This document shows, piece by piece, positions 48,840 to 59,970 of a stretch of DNA of 64,000 nucleotides; position 1 is the first letter of the stretch; each line of letters opens with the position of its first letter. The notes below the pieces were generated by a model, which saw only the letters and a list, made by a program, of their open reading frames with translations, searched no databases and was not told the DNA's origin. Both the position numbers and the translations under genes were made by a program. Source of the DNA: Datisca glomerata (taxonomy: Eukaryota; Streptophyta; Magnoliopsida; Cucurbitales; Datiscaceae); contig QANY01006259.1 of NCBI GenBank assembly GCA_003255025.1, positions 1,171,664 through 1,235,663 of the forward strand, in the 5' to 3' direction.

Positions 48840-49320
48840 ATAACAAAATAATGATCATGAATGATAACTAATTTAAACAAGTTTCACTTAAAATAAATAA
48901 ATAATTTTGTTTGGGATATAAATATATCATTTTTAATTTTGGACCACTTAGTTCACTAATTACCATTTTTTCTTTCTTACTTCATTGCTAGGAATGATCA
49001 TGGATGATAACTAGTTTAAACAAGTGTCACGAAAAATAAATAAATAATTTTGTTTAGGATATAAATATACCATTTTTTAGTTTAGACTACTTAGTTCACT
49101 AATTACCATTTTTCCTTTCTTCCTCCGTTGCTAAGAATGATCATGGATGGTAACTAGTTTAAACAAGTTTCACTAAAGAAAATCAATAAAACTTTTAAAA
49201 TAAAATAATTTTTGTTTGGGATATAAATATATCATTTTTTTGGACCACCTAGTTCACTAATTACCATTTTTCCATTCTTCCTTCATTGCTAGGAATGATC
49301 ATTGATGGTAACTAGTTCAA
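48840..49320. repeat. LTR-internal tandem repeat, about 144 bp, left copy
   Basis: AATGATCATG(G/A)ATG(G/A)TAACTA recurs at about 48849, 48993, 49137 and 49295, each followed by TTTAAACAAGT and GGATATAAATAT. The same array occurs at about 60972-61440 in the other LTR. Confidence 0.85.
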
Positions 49321-50154
49321 ACAAGTGTCACAAAAATGATGGTCAAACATTAAAAAGAATAGAAGAGAAGACTTGTAAGAACATAAAAAATCAAAATTTA
49401 AATATTTGCATAACCTTGTATAGAAGTTTTACTCTATTTTATGCATTTTTATGTATGAGAAATTATCATAGTAGATATTTTCATCAAATGTACACTTTCG
49501 ACTCAGTAAATGGTTGATTCACATTGAGTTAATTTTACATCCCTCAAAAACTTTATCATCATTCTCATTGATTGAGTTGATGACAAAAAAATCTCATTAT
49601 CAAACTTGTAGAGAAATAAACAAAACATGAAAATAAAATTTAAGATTAAGAGTAGGAGAAATGATAAAGAATGAGCAAACAAACTTATATATGAAAAATG
49701 AAACAAAAAAATATCAAATACATGAGTATGAAGAAAAGATATGATTAATAAGAATGAACAAGATATATTGTAAGCTAAAATGCAAGAGATTTGAATTACC
49801 TTAATAAAAAAAATGAGAAGATGGAAGATGAATAAAAATGAAAACTCTATTTCTTTCTCTTTTTCACTATTTCTCAAGACCTCTCTTTCTCTCTCTAAAA
49901 TCCCTTCTCTTTCTCACTCTCTAAATCTCTCCTTTCAAGTGAAGACCTCCCATCTATTTATATCTTATGGCTTCACTTTTTAATTGTAGTCATTTTGTTC
50001 CTTGTTTATTTTTAGTACTTGAACAAATCTTCTTATTTTTAGGCATTGGGTTATATTTCAAATCATACACATAGTCTTAGACTAGTATATAAAAAAAAGA
50101 ATAATAAAATTTATGTTTTTAAAGTATTGGACCGGATAAAATACGGTATCTACA

Positions 50155-50289
50155 GTTACACCCTTTTGTTCACGCTTCTAAACTTAGAAGGTGTACAAAG
50201 GTGTAGATAAATATTTTGATCGATAAAATACTATATAGATAATGGGAATAGAAACCTTGACTTATTCGGGTTCTATGAAATGATGGATC
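50155..50289 (-). other. Polypurine tract and short 3' leader of the Ogre-type element
   Basis: Minus strand AACAAAAGGGTGTAAC directly precedes the LTR start TGTAGATACC. Only about 135 bp separate the integrase remnant from the LTR. Confidence 0.65.
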
Positions 50290-50990
50290 TTATGAAATGG
50301 ACCCGGATGGACACAGGTTTTGACCTCGACAAATTATTTCTTTTTTAATGAACTTAACAACCGCACTTTTGATTACACTCGAATAAGAACTTGCCTCCAC
50401 CGATTTGGTAAAATAATCTATAGAGACCAAAATGAAACGATACCCGTTAGAGGTTTTGGGTGTGATGGGACCAATGATATCTATGCCCCACATAGAGAAC
50501 GGGTAAGGCACGACCATGACATGTAAAGGGGATGCGGGTACGTGAATTTTATCCGCATAAATTTGAAATTTATGACATTTTTTGTGTACTTGATACAGTC
50601 AGATTCTAAAGTTAACCAATAATATCCTGCTCTCAAGATTTGTTTGGCCATCATATGTCCATTAGCATGAACACCACAAATTCCTTCATAAACTTCCTCT
50701 ATGATTTGATTCGCTTCCCTTGCATCAACACATCTTAAGAGCACCACATCATGGTTTCTTTTGTAGAGTATTTCACCATTCAAGAAGAAACCCATGGACA
50801 ATCTTCTATTAGTGCGTTTATCATTCTCAGAAGCTTTGGATGGATATTCCCCATTCTTTATATACTGCTTGATGTCGTCATACCATGGTCTTGTGTCTAG
50901 CTCTTCTTCAATACTCATACAGTGAGCAGGAAAATCTCACTTCTCAACTTTTATGGGTTGCACTTCTTCCTTAAAGTTTACGGCAAACTT
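50290..50990 (-). pseudogene. Integrase of the Ogre-type element, truncated
   Basis: The frame 50918-50481 has the N-terminal part with GFFLNGEILYKRNHDVVLLR, VHANGHMMAKQILRAGYYW and then CIKYTKN, where the last zinc-binding Cys is replaced (NV). A frameshift leads to 50517-50290 with PYPFSMWGIDIIGPITPKTS (first catalytic Asp) and YRFILVSIDYFTKSVEA. The frame then ends before the second Asp and the Glu of the DDE triad and the C-terminal domain. The usual several hundred residues after this point are missing, so integration activity is lost. Confidence 0.82.
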
Positions 50991-51125
50991 GGATGCTAGA
51001 GTTGGCAGTGCCTCTACAATTTAATTATTCTCTCTGGGTATATTGTCAAATGAGATCACTTCAAAAGTTTGGCTTAACTTAGTTACATGTTTGTTGTAAG
51101 GTACCAACTTGGAGTCTCTAGCTTC

Positions 51126-51818
51126 TCATTCCCCGTTTAGTTGTCGTATCACCAATAAAGAATCTCCGTATACTTGAAGCTTCATTATCTTCATATGATA
51201 AGCTGCTTGAATTTCCATGGAACATTCTTCATATTCTGCTACATTGTTTGTGCAGTCAAAGCATAGTTTTATCGTGAATGGGAAAAACTTTTCCTCGGGA
51301 GATATGAGGATTGCCTCAATTCCATGTCCTACATCATTAGATGCGCCATCAAATAACATTGTCCACAATTCTGGATCTATAGATTCTCCTTCATTTTTTA
51401 ATATGAGTGATATGTTCTCATCAGGAAAATCAAACTTCATAGGCTCATAATCTTACACTGGTTGATCTGCAAGATAATCATCAAGTACACTTCCTTTTAT
51501 TGACTTTCTCGTGACATGGACAATATCATATTCCATTAGTAACATTTTCCATTTACCAATTTGCCCAAAAAGTGATGGCTTTTCAAAGATATACTTGATT
51601 GGATCCATCTTTGAAATTAACCAAGTGGTGTGGTATAACACGTACTGTCTAAGCCGATAAGCAACTCAGGCTAAAGCACAACATGTTTTCTCCAACATCG
51701 AATAAGTAGCCTCATAGTTTGTGAACCTTTTGCTTGAATACTATATTGCTTGTTCTTTCCTTCCAGAGGCGTCATGTTGACCTAGTACGCAACCCATGGA
51801 TTTTTCTGTCACTGTAAG
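51126..51818 (-). pseudogene. RNase H region of the Ogre-type element, two types
   Basis: 51641-51453 carries the end of the retroviral-type RNase H/connection (ISKMDPIKYIFEKPSLFGQI, SIKGSVLDDYLADQPV). 51440-51126 reads WTMLFDGASNDVGHGIEAIL, NNVAEYEECSMEIQAAYHM and LQVYGDSLLVIRQLNGE, an archaeal-type RNase H with its D-G-A-S, E-Y-E and G-D-S positions kept. Having this second RNase H is typical of the Tat lineage. Stops interrupt the first part. Confidence 0.82.
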
Positions 51819-53084
51819 TTACAAAATGAGTGGACACCCTGGAGTTGGAGGAACAAGTATAGACGGATTTTGCAAGTATTGGTTGATCTTCTCAAAAGCA
51901 ATTTGACAATCATCATTCCATCCTTCTATATCACTTTTGCGGGAAAGTTTAAAGATAGGTTCACAAGTTGTAGTTAGCTGTAAGACGAACCGGGCTATGT
52001 AATTTAAGCTCCCCAAAAAACCTCTAACTTCCTTTTGAGTTTGAGATGGTGGCATATAAATGATGGCTTGAACCTTGTCAGGGTCAACTTTGATTCTTTC
52101 ATTGCTCATGACAAAACCAAGTAGTTTCCCTGAAGATGCTGCGAATGTACACTTTGTCGGGTTAAGCTTTAACTGGAACTTTCTCAATCGTTCAAATAGT
52201 TTTCGCAGAGTGATCATATGATCTTCCCCTTGACGAGATTTGGCAATCATATCATCAATGTACACTTCGATTTCTTTATGCATCATATCATGAAGCAGTG
52301 TTACCATTGCCCGCAGGTAAGTCGCCCCAGTATTCTTTAGACCAAATGGCATAGCCTTATAACAAAATATACCCCACAAAGTTATAAAAGTCATCTTTTC
52401 ACGATCTTCAGGAGCTATTTTGATTTGGTTATAAGCCGAAAACCGATCCATGAAAGAGAAGGTTGAATGTCTTACAATGTTATCTACTAAGACATCAATA
52501 TGGGATAATGGATAATTATCCTTGGGGCTTGCCCGATTTAAGTCTCTATAATCAACGCACACCCTTACTTTCTCATTTTTCTTCAGCATTGGGACTATGT
52601 TAGCAACCAATTCAGTTTATTTTGCTACTTCTAGAAAACCCGCATCTACTTATTTTTTAACTCTTTCTTTGATCTGTACCAGCATGTCTGGTTTCATTTT
52701 CCGTAACTTTTGTCGCACTGATTTACTTTCAGGCATAAGTGCAAAATGATGAACTACAGTATCAGTGTCTAGACCTGGCATATCTTGGTAAGTCCATGCA
52801 AAGACATCAATATGATCTTTGAGTAAGTCAATTAATTCTCGACGGCTTTGGCTTCTCATAGAAGTGCCGACTTGGACTTCTTTCGTCTCTCCCTCCAATC
52901 CCAAATTTATCACCATCGTTAACTCTTGACATGGTTGATTTATTTTTCATCCTCTTCTACCATTCTTAACATTTTCAGATATGGTTCAAAATTATCCTCA
53001 TCACTTTCATCTGACTCTACGGTAAGAATGAGATTGTCAAAGTTATTGCTTATGTTCTTATTTACAAAATCACCGTTCTCGAAT
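51819..53084 (-). pseudogene. Reverse transcriptase of the Ogre-type element
   Basis: 53084-52940 is an acidic linker (VESDESDEDNFEPYLKMLRM). 52916-52650 reads DVFAWTYQDMPGLDTDTVVH, the segment before RT. 52610-51819 is an uninterrupted 263-codon RT: VRVCVDYRDLNRASPKDNYP, MDRFSAYNQIKIAPEDREKM, KAMPFGLKNTGATYLRAM and EVYIDDMIAKS, so the catalytic Asp residues (MDRFS and YIDD) are kept. A stop and frame changes separate it from the upstream and downstream parts. Confidence 0.88.
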
Positions 53085-53219
53085 CTGAATCGGATTATTG
53101 GATGAAAAGAAGGCGAGAAAAGAAAATAATCAATGCATGAGTATGAACTACATTTCAGAAATAGAAAAGGTAGACATAAAAGAAAGAACAAAAAGAACTG
53201 GAATTGTATTTATCATTAC
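53085..53219 (-). other. Putative intron between protease and RT of the Ogre-type element
   Basis: Minus strand: donor TTTTG(G)|GTAATGATA near 53219, a pyrimidine-rich tract with CTTTCTTTTATGTC and CTTCTTTTCATCC, and acceptor CCGATTCAG at 53085. The frame after it continues FENGDFVNKN into RT. Ogre elements are known to carry an intron at this place; the exact sites here are inferred. Confidence 0.5.
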
Positions 53220-53514
53220 CAAAAGGAGACGAAACAATTTTTTAGATTTTCATTCAAAGAGATGACATGAAATAGACGAGAACATAGGCTCATAACAACG
53301 AAATTCCTAAGTCATTGGGTAGAATCATTAGAATTTTGGCAAGAATACATTACTCTTAAAAATTCCCGAGAAGCATTGCTAGCTCGGTGACGTCCCAATT
53401 GTTAAGCTCATGATCTGAATCGTATCAAGAAACCAAGTCCTCTATACTTTCACTTGATGGTTTTCCCAAGATTGTGGATATTAAAAGCTGGGTGATATCA
53501 TCTTCAAGGTCTTA

Positions 53515-53805
53515 CTACTCTACTATAAGTGGTTCTTCGAATGAAATTCCCCCACTTCTAAAGGATTCAGAAATATGGGGTATGATCGCCATTTCCATAT
53601 TGAATTTCCTATTTTTGAGCCTAGCAATCCTCTTTTCTTTCTTTTGAACTTCCACTCTCCTTCTATCAACCTTGGTCGGTCTATATCCAAGACCAAACCT
53701 TTGTTCATTCTTGTCCCACTCGATTAACTTATTTATGCCTTGATATTTACCTCTGAGTTCTTTGTCTGGCTTGTATCCCCCTTTTATCATCAACTTTGTC
53801 ATCAT
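53515..53805 (-). pseudogene. G-patch-like linker of the Ogre-type polyprotein
   Basis: Open 96-codon frame with LMIKGGYKPDKELRGKYQGI, LIEWDKNEQRFGLGYRPT and a basic KKEKRIARLKNRK segment, ending IVE and stop before the putative intron. The GYKPGKGLG-type segment is part of the polyprotein between protease and RT in Tat elements. Confidence 0.75.
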
Positions 53806-53895
53806 CCAAGATGCTTTTGATATGATTGATGTTAGAGTGAGTTTCCCACTATCAACAAATGTGGTGCTCGCAATCTCAAATGATCGAAATGAGCA

Positions 53896-54474
53896 CTACA
53901 ATACTTCTTCTGCCACCTTAACATACGGCATGGTAGCCGGCTTGGATACCAATAAATCTTCTACCCCATATATACAAGTGAGTTTATGATCAATTATAAA
54001 TTTCAACTTCTGATGTAATAAAGATGGTACTGCCCCAACAGAGTGAATCCATGGTTGACCTAAAAGAAAACTGTATGCTGGATTTATGTCCATCACTTGA
54101 AAAACAATATTGAATAGGCATGGCCCGATTCGAATTTGCATCTCTATGTCTCCGACTACTTTTCTTCAGGTATCGTCAAATGCTCTTACTATCATCATGC
54201 TCGGTCGCATATGTGTTGTGTCCACAGGGAGCTTTGCTAGTGTGGATCTTGGCATTACATTTAGAGATGAGCCATTATCAATCAATACTTTTGCAACAAC
54301 ATAATCCCCACATTTCACGGATACATATAGAGCTCTGGTGTGTCCAGTACCATCGACAGAGATTTCATCATCTGTGAAAGTGATAAAATTTGGTGCGGTA
54401 ATATTTCTCATAATTTCACTCAACTTCTCCATTGTAATGTCATGGCAGACATATGCTTGATTCAAAACCTTCAA
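53896..54474 (-). pseudogene. Aspartic protease of the Ogre-type element
   Basis: 54474-54166 reads GDYVVAKVLIDNGSSLNVMP, where D-N-G-S is the catalytic loop (D-T/S/N-G). It continues in another frame 54141-53896: IVFQVMDINPAYSFLLGQPW, the retropepsin C-terminal strand region. One frameshift separates the two. It cleaves the element's polyprotein in active copies. Confidence 0.82.
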
Positions 54475-54499
54475 TAATGCTTGGCGATTTGGTTCTGAC

Positions 54500-56991
54500 A
54501 GTAAAGATATGCGAGCAGGTAAGCGATTAAGTTATTCTATCACCTTATACTCGCTTTGCTTGATGAGGTTCAAAAATTCACATACTTCTTCTTCGGACAC
54601 TACTCTTTCTTTCTCCGTACCTCTTATTATATTCGGGTCTATCACTTGGCCGCCATGCATTTCTCCTTGGAATTCATGACCATTGTCGCCTTCTTTGGCT
54701 TTCCCTTTCCTTTGCCTTTGAAACTCATCGCTTTTATCCGTTTTCAAAACTTCTGGCATGTAGCATCCGCCACTCCTCGTCATTCCCATCTACTCCCAAA
54801 ATATTAGTTACGGAGAGATCTAGGTCAGACAGATTTAGCGCTTGAGTTTTTTCGTTACCTCTTGCAATGACCTCATATTCGTATGTCCATGGTACTACTC
54901 TTGAGTCGTTGTAAGAAAACGCACCCGGTATTTGGATGGTGATAGGAATCGGAGCATAATACGTAGTGGTATGAGTTGACTTTTCCTCGTAATGTATTGT
55001 GAGAGGTTTTGGGATATAGGACGACACTTCAACGTTAACTTCATATGATTCTTTAATTATCATGAGGACAAAAGAGTCATTTTCCTGGTATTACCTTTCT
55101 CTTTTATGACTTATTGTAAGTATCTTTGCATCCAACAACTTTTACACTTCTATTTTAAAATCAGCACATTCCTTAATTGTATGCCCCGTCACATTCTTAT
55201 GAAAGAAACAATCAAAGTCTTGCGTATGCTTCCTAGAAATGCATTCATCCTCTAAGCGTGTTGGGTAGATGTACCCTGCTCTAGAAATAAGATGGAAAAG
55301 TATTTTCATTGACGTGCTCACATCTTCCACGTCCCTCTTTCCATATCAAAAATATTCCTCAATTGCATTTATGATAGGATTCCCATGATTTGGTAGAGGA
55401 TTGGAATTGATATATGGATTCTCATTAGTCTTTTTGAATTTCAACCATCCAGCCTTGATCAATGCATATACTCTACCTTTTAATGTCGTGCAATTCTCAA
55501 TCGAATGTCCCACCACCACAGCATGATAATCACAGCGAGCAGTCAGATCATACCACCTTGGGTATGATGGCTGTAGAGGTTCATAAGGAATTGGAACCAA
55601 TTAATTATTCCGTATCAATTGAGGTAAGAGTTCTGTATATGACATGAGGATTGGATCATATTGGACAAAACGTTGATTATTTCTATTTCCCCTCAGAGGC
55701 TGATCAGCCTGACTAACATTTTGCTGGTGAGTCGGTGGTCTGAAACTCGGTCTCGGGTTATTTTGAAATGCTGATTGTTGAGAGTGATAATTGTATGGAA
55801 TTTGTGAGGTATTTACCACATATGATGTCACATATTTGGGCCCTTTACTATACTTTGAAAATCCCGGCCTCGGGTTTGCAGCTTGTGATGAGTACCCAAA
55901 ATTAATCATCTGTACATCCCCTTTTTTCGCTTCAACGACCACCTCTTTTATTAAAGATGATGTATCAGATACGACTTCCAAAATTCTTTTATTTTTTACC
56001 CCATATTCAATCCTTTCACCAATCGCTATAATGTCAGAGAAGTTGTTTGAAACATTTTCAATCATCCTATCGTAGAATGGACATCTCAATGTGTTGATAA
56101 ACACTACAGCCATCTCCTTTTCTGTCAAATGGGGGTGTACTTGAGCAGCTAATTCCCTTCATCTTTGTGCATATTCTTTAAAGCTTTCAATAGGTTTTTT
56201 CTCCATCCTTTGTAGATCCAGACGACCAGGAGCCATGTCTATGTTGTACTTGTATTCTCTTAAGAAAGCATCAGCTAAATCTTTCCACCTCTGAATATGT
56301 TGGTTATCTAATTGGATATACTAGCGAAATACAGCCCCTGTCAAGCTGTCTTAAAAGAAATGAATCAGCAGTTTATCATCATTTTCACAAACAACCATCA
56401 ATTTGTAGTACATAATAAGGTGACTGCTCGGGCATGTACTACCATCATATTTTTCAAACTCAGGTAGTTTGAATTTTTGTGGGATGGTAACATCTGGGAC
56501 TAAACATAATTGGGTGGCATCAATGGTACCATATACATCTAACCCTTCAATGGCATGCAATCTTTACTCTAAAAAAAAGTCCAACTTATCTTTCGACAGC
56601 AGGTCTTCGCTTGGTTTAGTAACAGGCATTTGCCCCTTTGGGTCATCAACATCGAGTATGATGATTGGCTCATTAGCGAGTTCGCCTTGTGGGGTGAAAG
56701 CCTGGTTGTGGCCAGGTGCCAATGAGGATGGGTTGTACCCAATTTTTCCTGTCCGCATCATTTCCTGGACACTTGGAAATGGATAGTGCTGGATAATTAC
56801 TGGTCGTGAAGCATGCTGAAAAGTGGTCGGTCTAATTAAAAGCTGATTTTGTGATGATTGAGCCTCTTGTGAATTTTCAAGACAGGCTTTTCCCTTACTC
56901 GCGGCGAGGAGTTCCAAGACATTTGTTCTTTCAGCTCCCTAATTTCTTCTTTCATTTCCTCTCGCGATTGCTCTCTTTCTTACTCGTCCAT
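54500..56991 (-). pseudogene. gag of the Ogre-type element, decayed
   Basis: Starts near ATG 56991 (stop at codon 4, then a frameshift). Pieces: HYPFPSVQEMMRTGKIGY (56917-56564), VTIPQKFKLPEFEKYDGSTC and PSSHLIMYYKLMVVCENDDK (56560-56351), EMAVVFINTLRCPFYDRMIE and DIIAIGERIEYGVKN (56128-55601). Two C-x2-H-x5-H-x4-C motifs follow, CDYHAVVVGHSIENC (55600-55346) and CFFHKNVTGHTIKEC (55330-55142). These are capsid and nucleic-acid-binding parts. Later frames (55063-54532) are linker. About eight stops or frame changes occur. Confidence 0.85.
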
Positions 56992-57199
56992 GACCCTAAC
57001 TTGAGCTCGCGTTTGATAGGGATGTCAGAGTTGACGGGCTATCTTTGAAAGTTTTCTTAATAAAATAAAAATAAAACAATGAGATAGTAGATTTTGCTAA
57101 TGAAGAACAATAAATAATAATAACAATAATAATAATGAAAGTAAATTTATGCATGAGAAATGATATTGCGAAAAGTGAAAGTTCAAAAGTACTCAATTT

Positions 57200-59324
57200 C
57201 ATTCAATTAGTAGAGCCATCCACTACATTTGAGTATGTAGGAGTCAACCACACTACTCTACAATATGAGTTTATACAAAATGACCAAAATGACCCAAATC
57301 TCTGTTGATTTCTTCCAAGAACTTAGACAAGTTCTCCCCATTAGGATGGATGGGCAAAACACTTTTTTTCAAAAATGATCATTGTTCCGCCAAATTGCTC
57401 GCTCTCATAGCCACGCCTTTAAGCCATTCTATACCATGCCCTGATCATTGTTGAATCAAGTTGTTCTCTTGTTACAGTAATCGGTAATCATATCTCAGTG
57501 CGTCAACATTAGCATCATTATTTTTTGCCAATTTCTCTGCCACGTTCTGATACGCTCTAACTTTGTGCTCAAGGCTTGCAATGACTTTCAATAGTTCTTC
57601 ACTATCATTTAGTGACTCAGTCTTCCTAACTTTTTGATTCTCTAAATTGACTTGTAAATTATCAGCGATTCGTCATAATGAATTATATTGTTTTTCTAAC
57701 TTAACGATGTACGCATTCTTCTTATCGACAGCCCCCTTAACCTCTTCTAAAACCTCTCGTACAAGCTTATTTTTCCTTTCTAGCTTCATGATTCGATCCC
57801 TTTGTTCATATATTACCACTCGCAAATTCTCATTGTCCTCTGCCATCCTTCTAATTTTGTTGTTTAGCTTGCAAGTGTTAGTTCCCAACTCTATGTTTTT
57901 TCACTTCAGATATTCTTGATCCTCAAGCTTGTTTCTCAAATCTTTGAGTTATTTTTCCGCTTCGATCCTGTGCTTGCTAGACAAATTCACCTCGACTGTT
58001 ATACGTCTGTTTTCTTCCAAGAGAGCTAAATTATTTTGACGCTCCTTACATAATTTATCTCGCTTTTCATTTTTAATAATCTCCTGATAAATTTCTGGTA
58101 ACTTGTGTGATTGTAAATCCTCATTTCACACCCTTCTCGTTATTTTCTAAACTCTAATTAGTTGTTGTAATTTTTGTTCAATATCTTAAGAATCATAACT
58201 GATCTCAATGTCCTTTAATGCATGCGTGGTAGGGATAAACTATCTCATGTATAGTTGACGGAGCACCATTAGCGGAGCATAACTAGTACAATCCCATGGT
58301 CCTGGGAGCAGGACCCATTGATAGTCGCCACTTTTGTAGATCATCGATGTCAATGGCATCTATTGCGCTTTCCAGATAATATCCTCATCTTTCAAATTTG
58401 ATAGGTGTGAGAGCCACACCCCTTTTGTGAGAAATTGTGGATTCCATTTGGCCATTCCAAATTCTGTAATGGGGATTCTCGTCTTCATACATGGACTTGA
58501 AAATTTAACTTGAGGACATTTGAAATCTGGTGGACATCTTAGATGGCTAAGAATCCAAATACACAAAAGAGATGGAGAGCCAATGAACTTCCCTTTTCCA
58601 AGTGCTCGTATGTGATTTAAAGAATGAAAAGTCTCAGCTAGAATTGAGATAACAGGGTTAACACCATGTTCAACTTCCAGGAACATTTTTATCACTTTAT
58701 CATCCACATAACCTTGAATTTTTGGAAACAACACGATGCCATATACACACAAAGCATAAAGAGCCATACCCTTATCTTCCTTTAAGACATTTTGGGCGAG
58801 ATCTAAGACGTAATCCAGTGGCACACATTCATTCCCCCTTTAACTTTTAGCCTTTTCTCAATCTTAGATGCATGGACAGTACCCAAGAGCTTGGATAAAA
58901 CTCTCTTCAATGTGAACCGTTTGTCATAATTATAAACTTTATATGTGCTTTGATGCGGGACGTTCAGTAGGGCTTGATATTCTTCAATTGTAGGAGTAAG
59001 ATCAATTGTTCCAAATGTGAAACATCTGTACAGAGGGTCCCAAAAATGCATTAAAGCCTTAAGAACGGGAGCGTTGACTGTAGTATACAGAAGATAAGTA
59101 ATGTGACCATATTTGCCGACAAACAAATTTTTCTGCTCCAGTGAAAAATCCTCCCATATCTTCTTCAACCTCTCCAAGTCAGTGTGTGAGAACTCTATCT
59201 TAGTGATTGATGATAGAAGAACGACATCCTCCTTTTTTAGACAATCTCCTTTTCATTTCTACGTTTCCTCTGACCATTGGGCTACTGTAACTTGATCTTC
59301 TATCACAATCAGAGTAGAAGTCAT
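57200..59324 (-). pseudogene. ORF1 upstream of gag in the Ogre-type element
   Basis: From ATG 59324 (MTSTLIVIEDQVTVAQWSEE, then a stop). 59177-58803 reads SLEQKNLFVGKYGHITYLLY, ALMHFWDPLYRCFTFGTIDL and TIEEYQALLNVP; 58824-58360 reads DVLDLAQNVL-like sequence, then MALYALCVYGIVLFPKIQGY and IPITEFGMAKWNPQFLTKGV. The rest (58300-57200) is a long coiled-coil-like stretch, for example KLNNKIRRMAEDNENLRVVI. This plant-mobile-domain-like protein of unknown function in front of gag is a marker of Ogre elements. About 700 codons long, with roughly ten stops. Confidence 0.8.
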
Positions 59325-59948
59325 GATCTCTAAAATATGAATGAATTGAATACTTCTCTACAATCCCTATTATGCAACATGATGCACGTATGTAAAAAAG
59401 GAAAGACGAAGTCAGAAGTGAAACAATGGGAAAGAAAAGAAATGTTTAAAGAGCGTAGGACATATATACATGAACAAAAATAATCAGATATCATAATTAA
59501 GCAGAATCTCTATTTCTATCAAACATTGGTCATGAGATGGGCTGTAAGACCAAAATACATGTGTGGTTAGGCTCTTAAATCTCTTAATAGGCCCTCACGT
59601 TGTCCTTGCTTTTATCCGAACAGAGTAACAGAGGCCCCTAAACGGTATCCCGAAAGGGTCGACCTGAGTGAGAATTTTCATGAGCCTACACGGGAACCGC
59701 AGTTCCACTACTCATTCTCACTAATCCTAAAGGGAAAGCCCAGGTACAGGGCTAGTGTATATGTGTGAAATTAAAAATTGTGTAAATAAATATACTTCGT
59801 AAAAAATGATTTATGTACAACTACGGGCACGAATTAAGAAAAAAAATAATGAATCAAATAAACAAGCAAAGAACCACACAAAAGGATAGCATATGATGAA
59901 ATTTTGGCTTGATTCCCTATTGATCTAAAAATGGTTACACCAATTGTT
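59325..59948 (-). other. Leader of the Ogre-type element
   Basis: About 0.6 kb between the primer-binding site and ORF1. Contains CCTGAGTGAGAATTTTCATG-like sequence but no gene. Confidence 0.5.
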
Positions 59949-59970
59949 ACTCCCCAGTGGAGTCCCAAGC
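59949..59970 (-). other. Primer-binding site of the Ogre-type element
   Basis: Minus strand begins GCTTGGGACTCCACTGGGG directly after the LTR end. GACTCCACTGGGGA is the kind of tRNA-complementary stretch seen in Tat-lineage elements; which tRNA was not determined. Confidence 0.55.

Larger units (their letters stand above)
47676..50154 (-). repeat. 3' LTR of the Ogre-type element
   Basis: 2,479 bp against 2,315 bp for the other LTR. The excess comes from the hairpin-forming insertion near its left end and a stretch at about 48130-48260 absent from the other copy. It contains a tandem block with a period near 144 bp at about 48840-49320. Confidence 0.88.

Noticed and set aside
49503..49877. 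124-codon hydrophobic minus frame, possible membrane protein
   Set aside because: Lies inside the Ogre LTR. The matching frame in the other LTR (61623-61823) is shorter and altered, and its composition reflects A/T runs.
59113..59295. Plus-strand frame opposite ORF1
   Set aside because: Antisense shadow of the Ogre ORF1.
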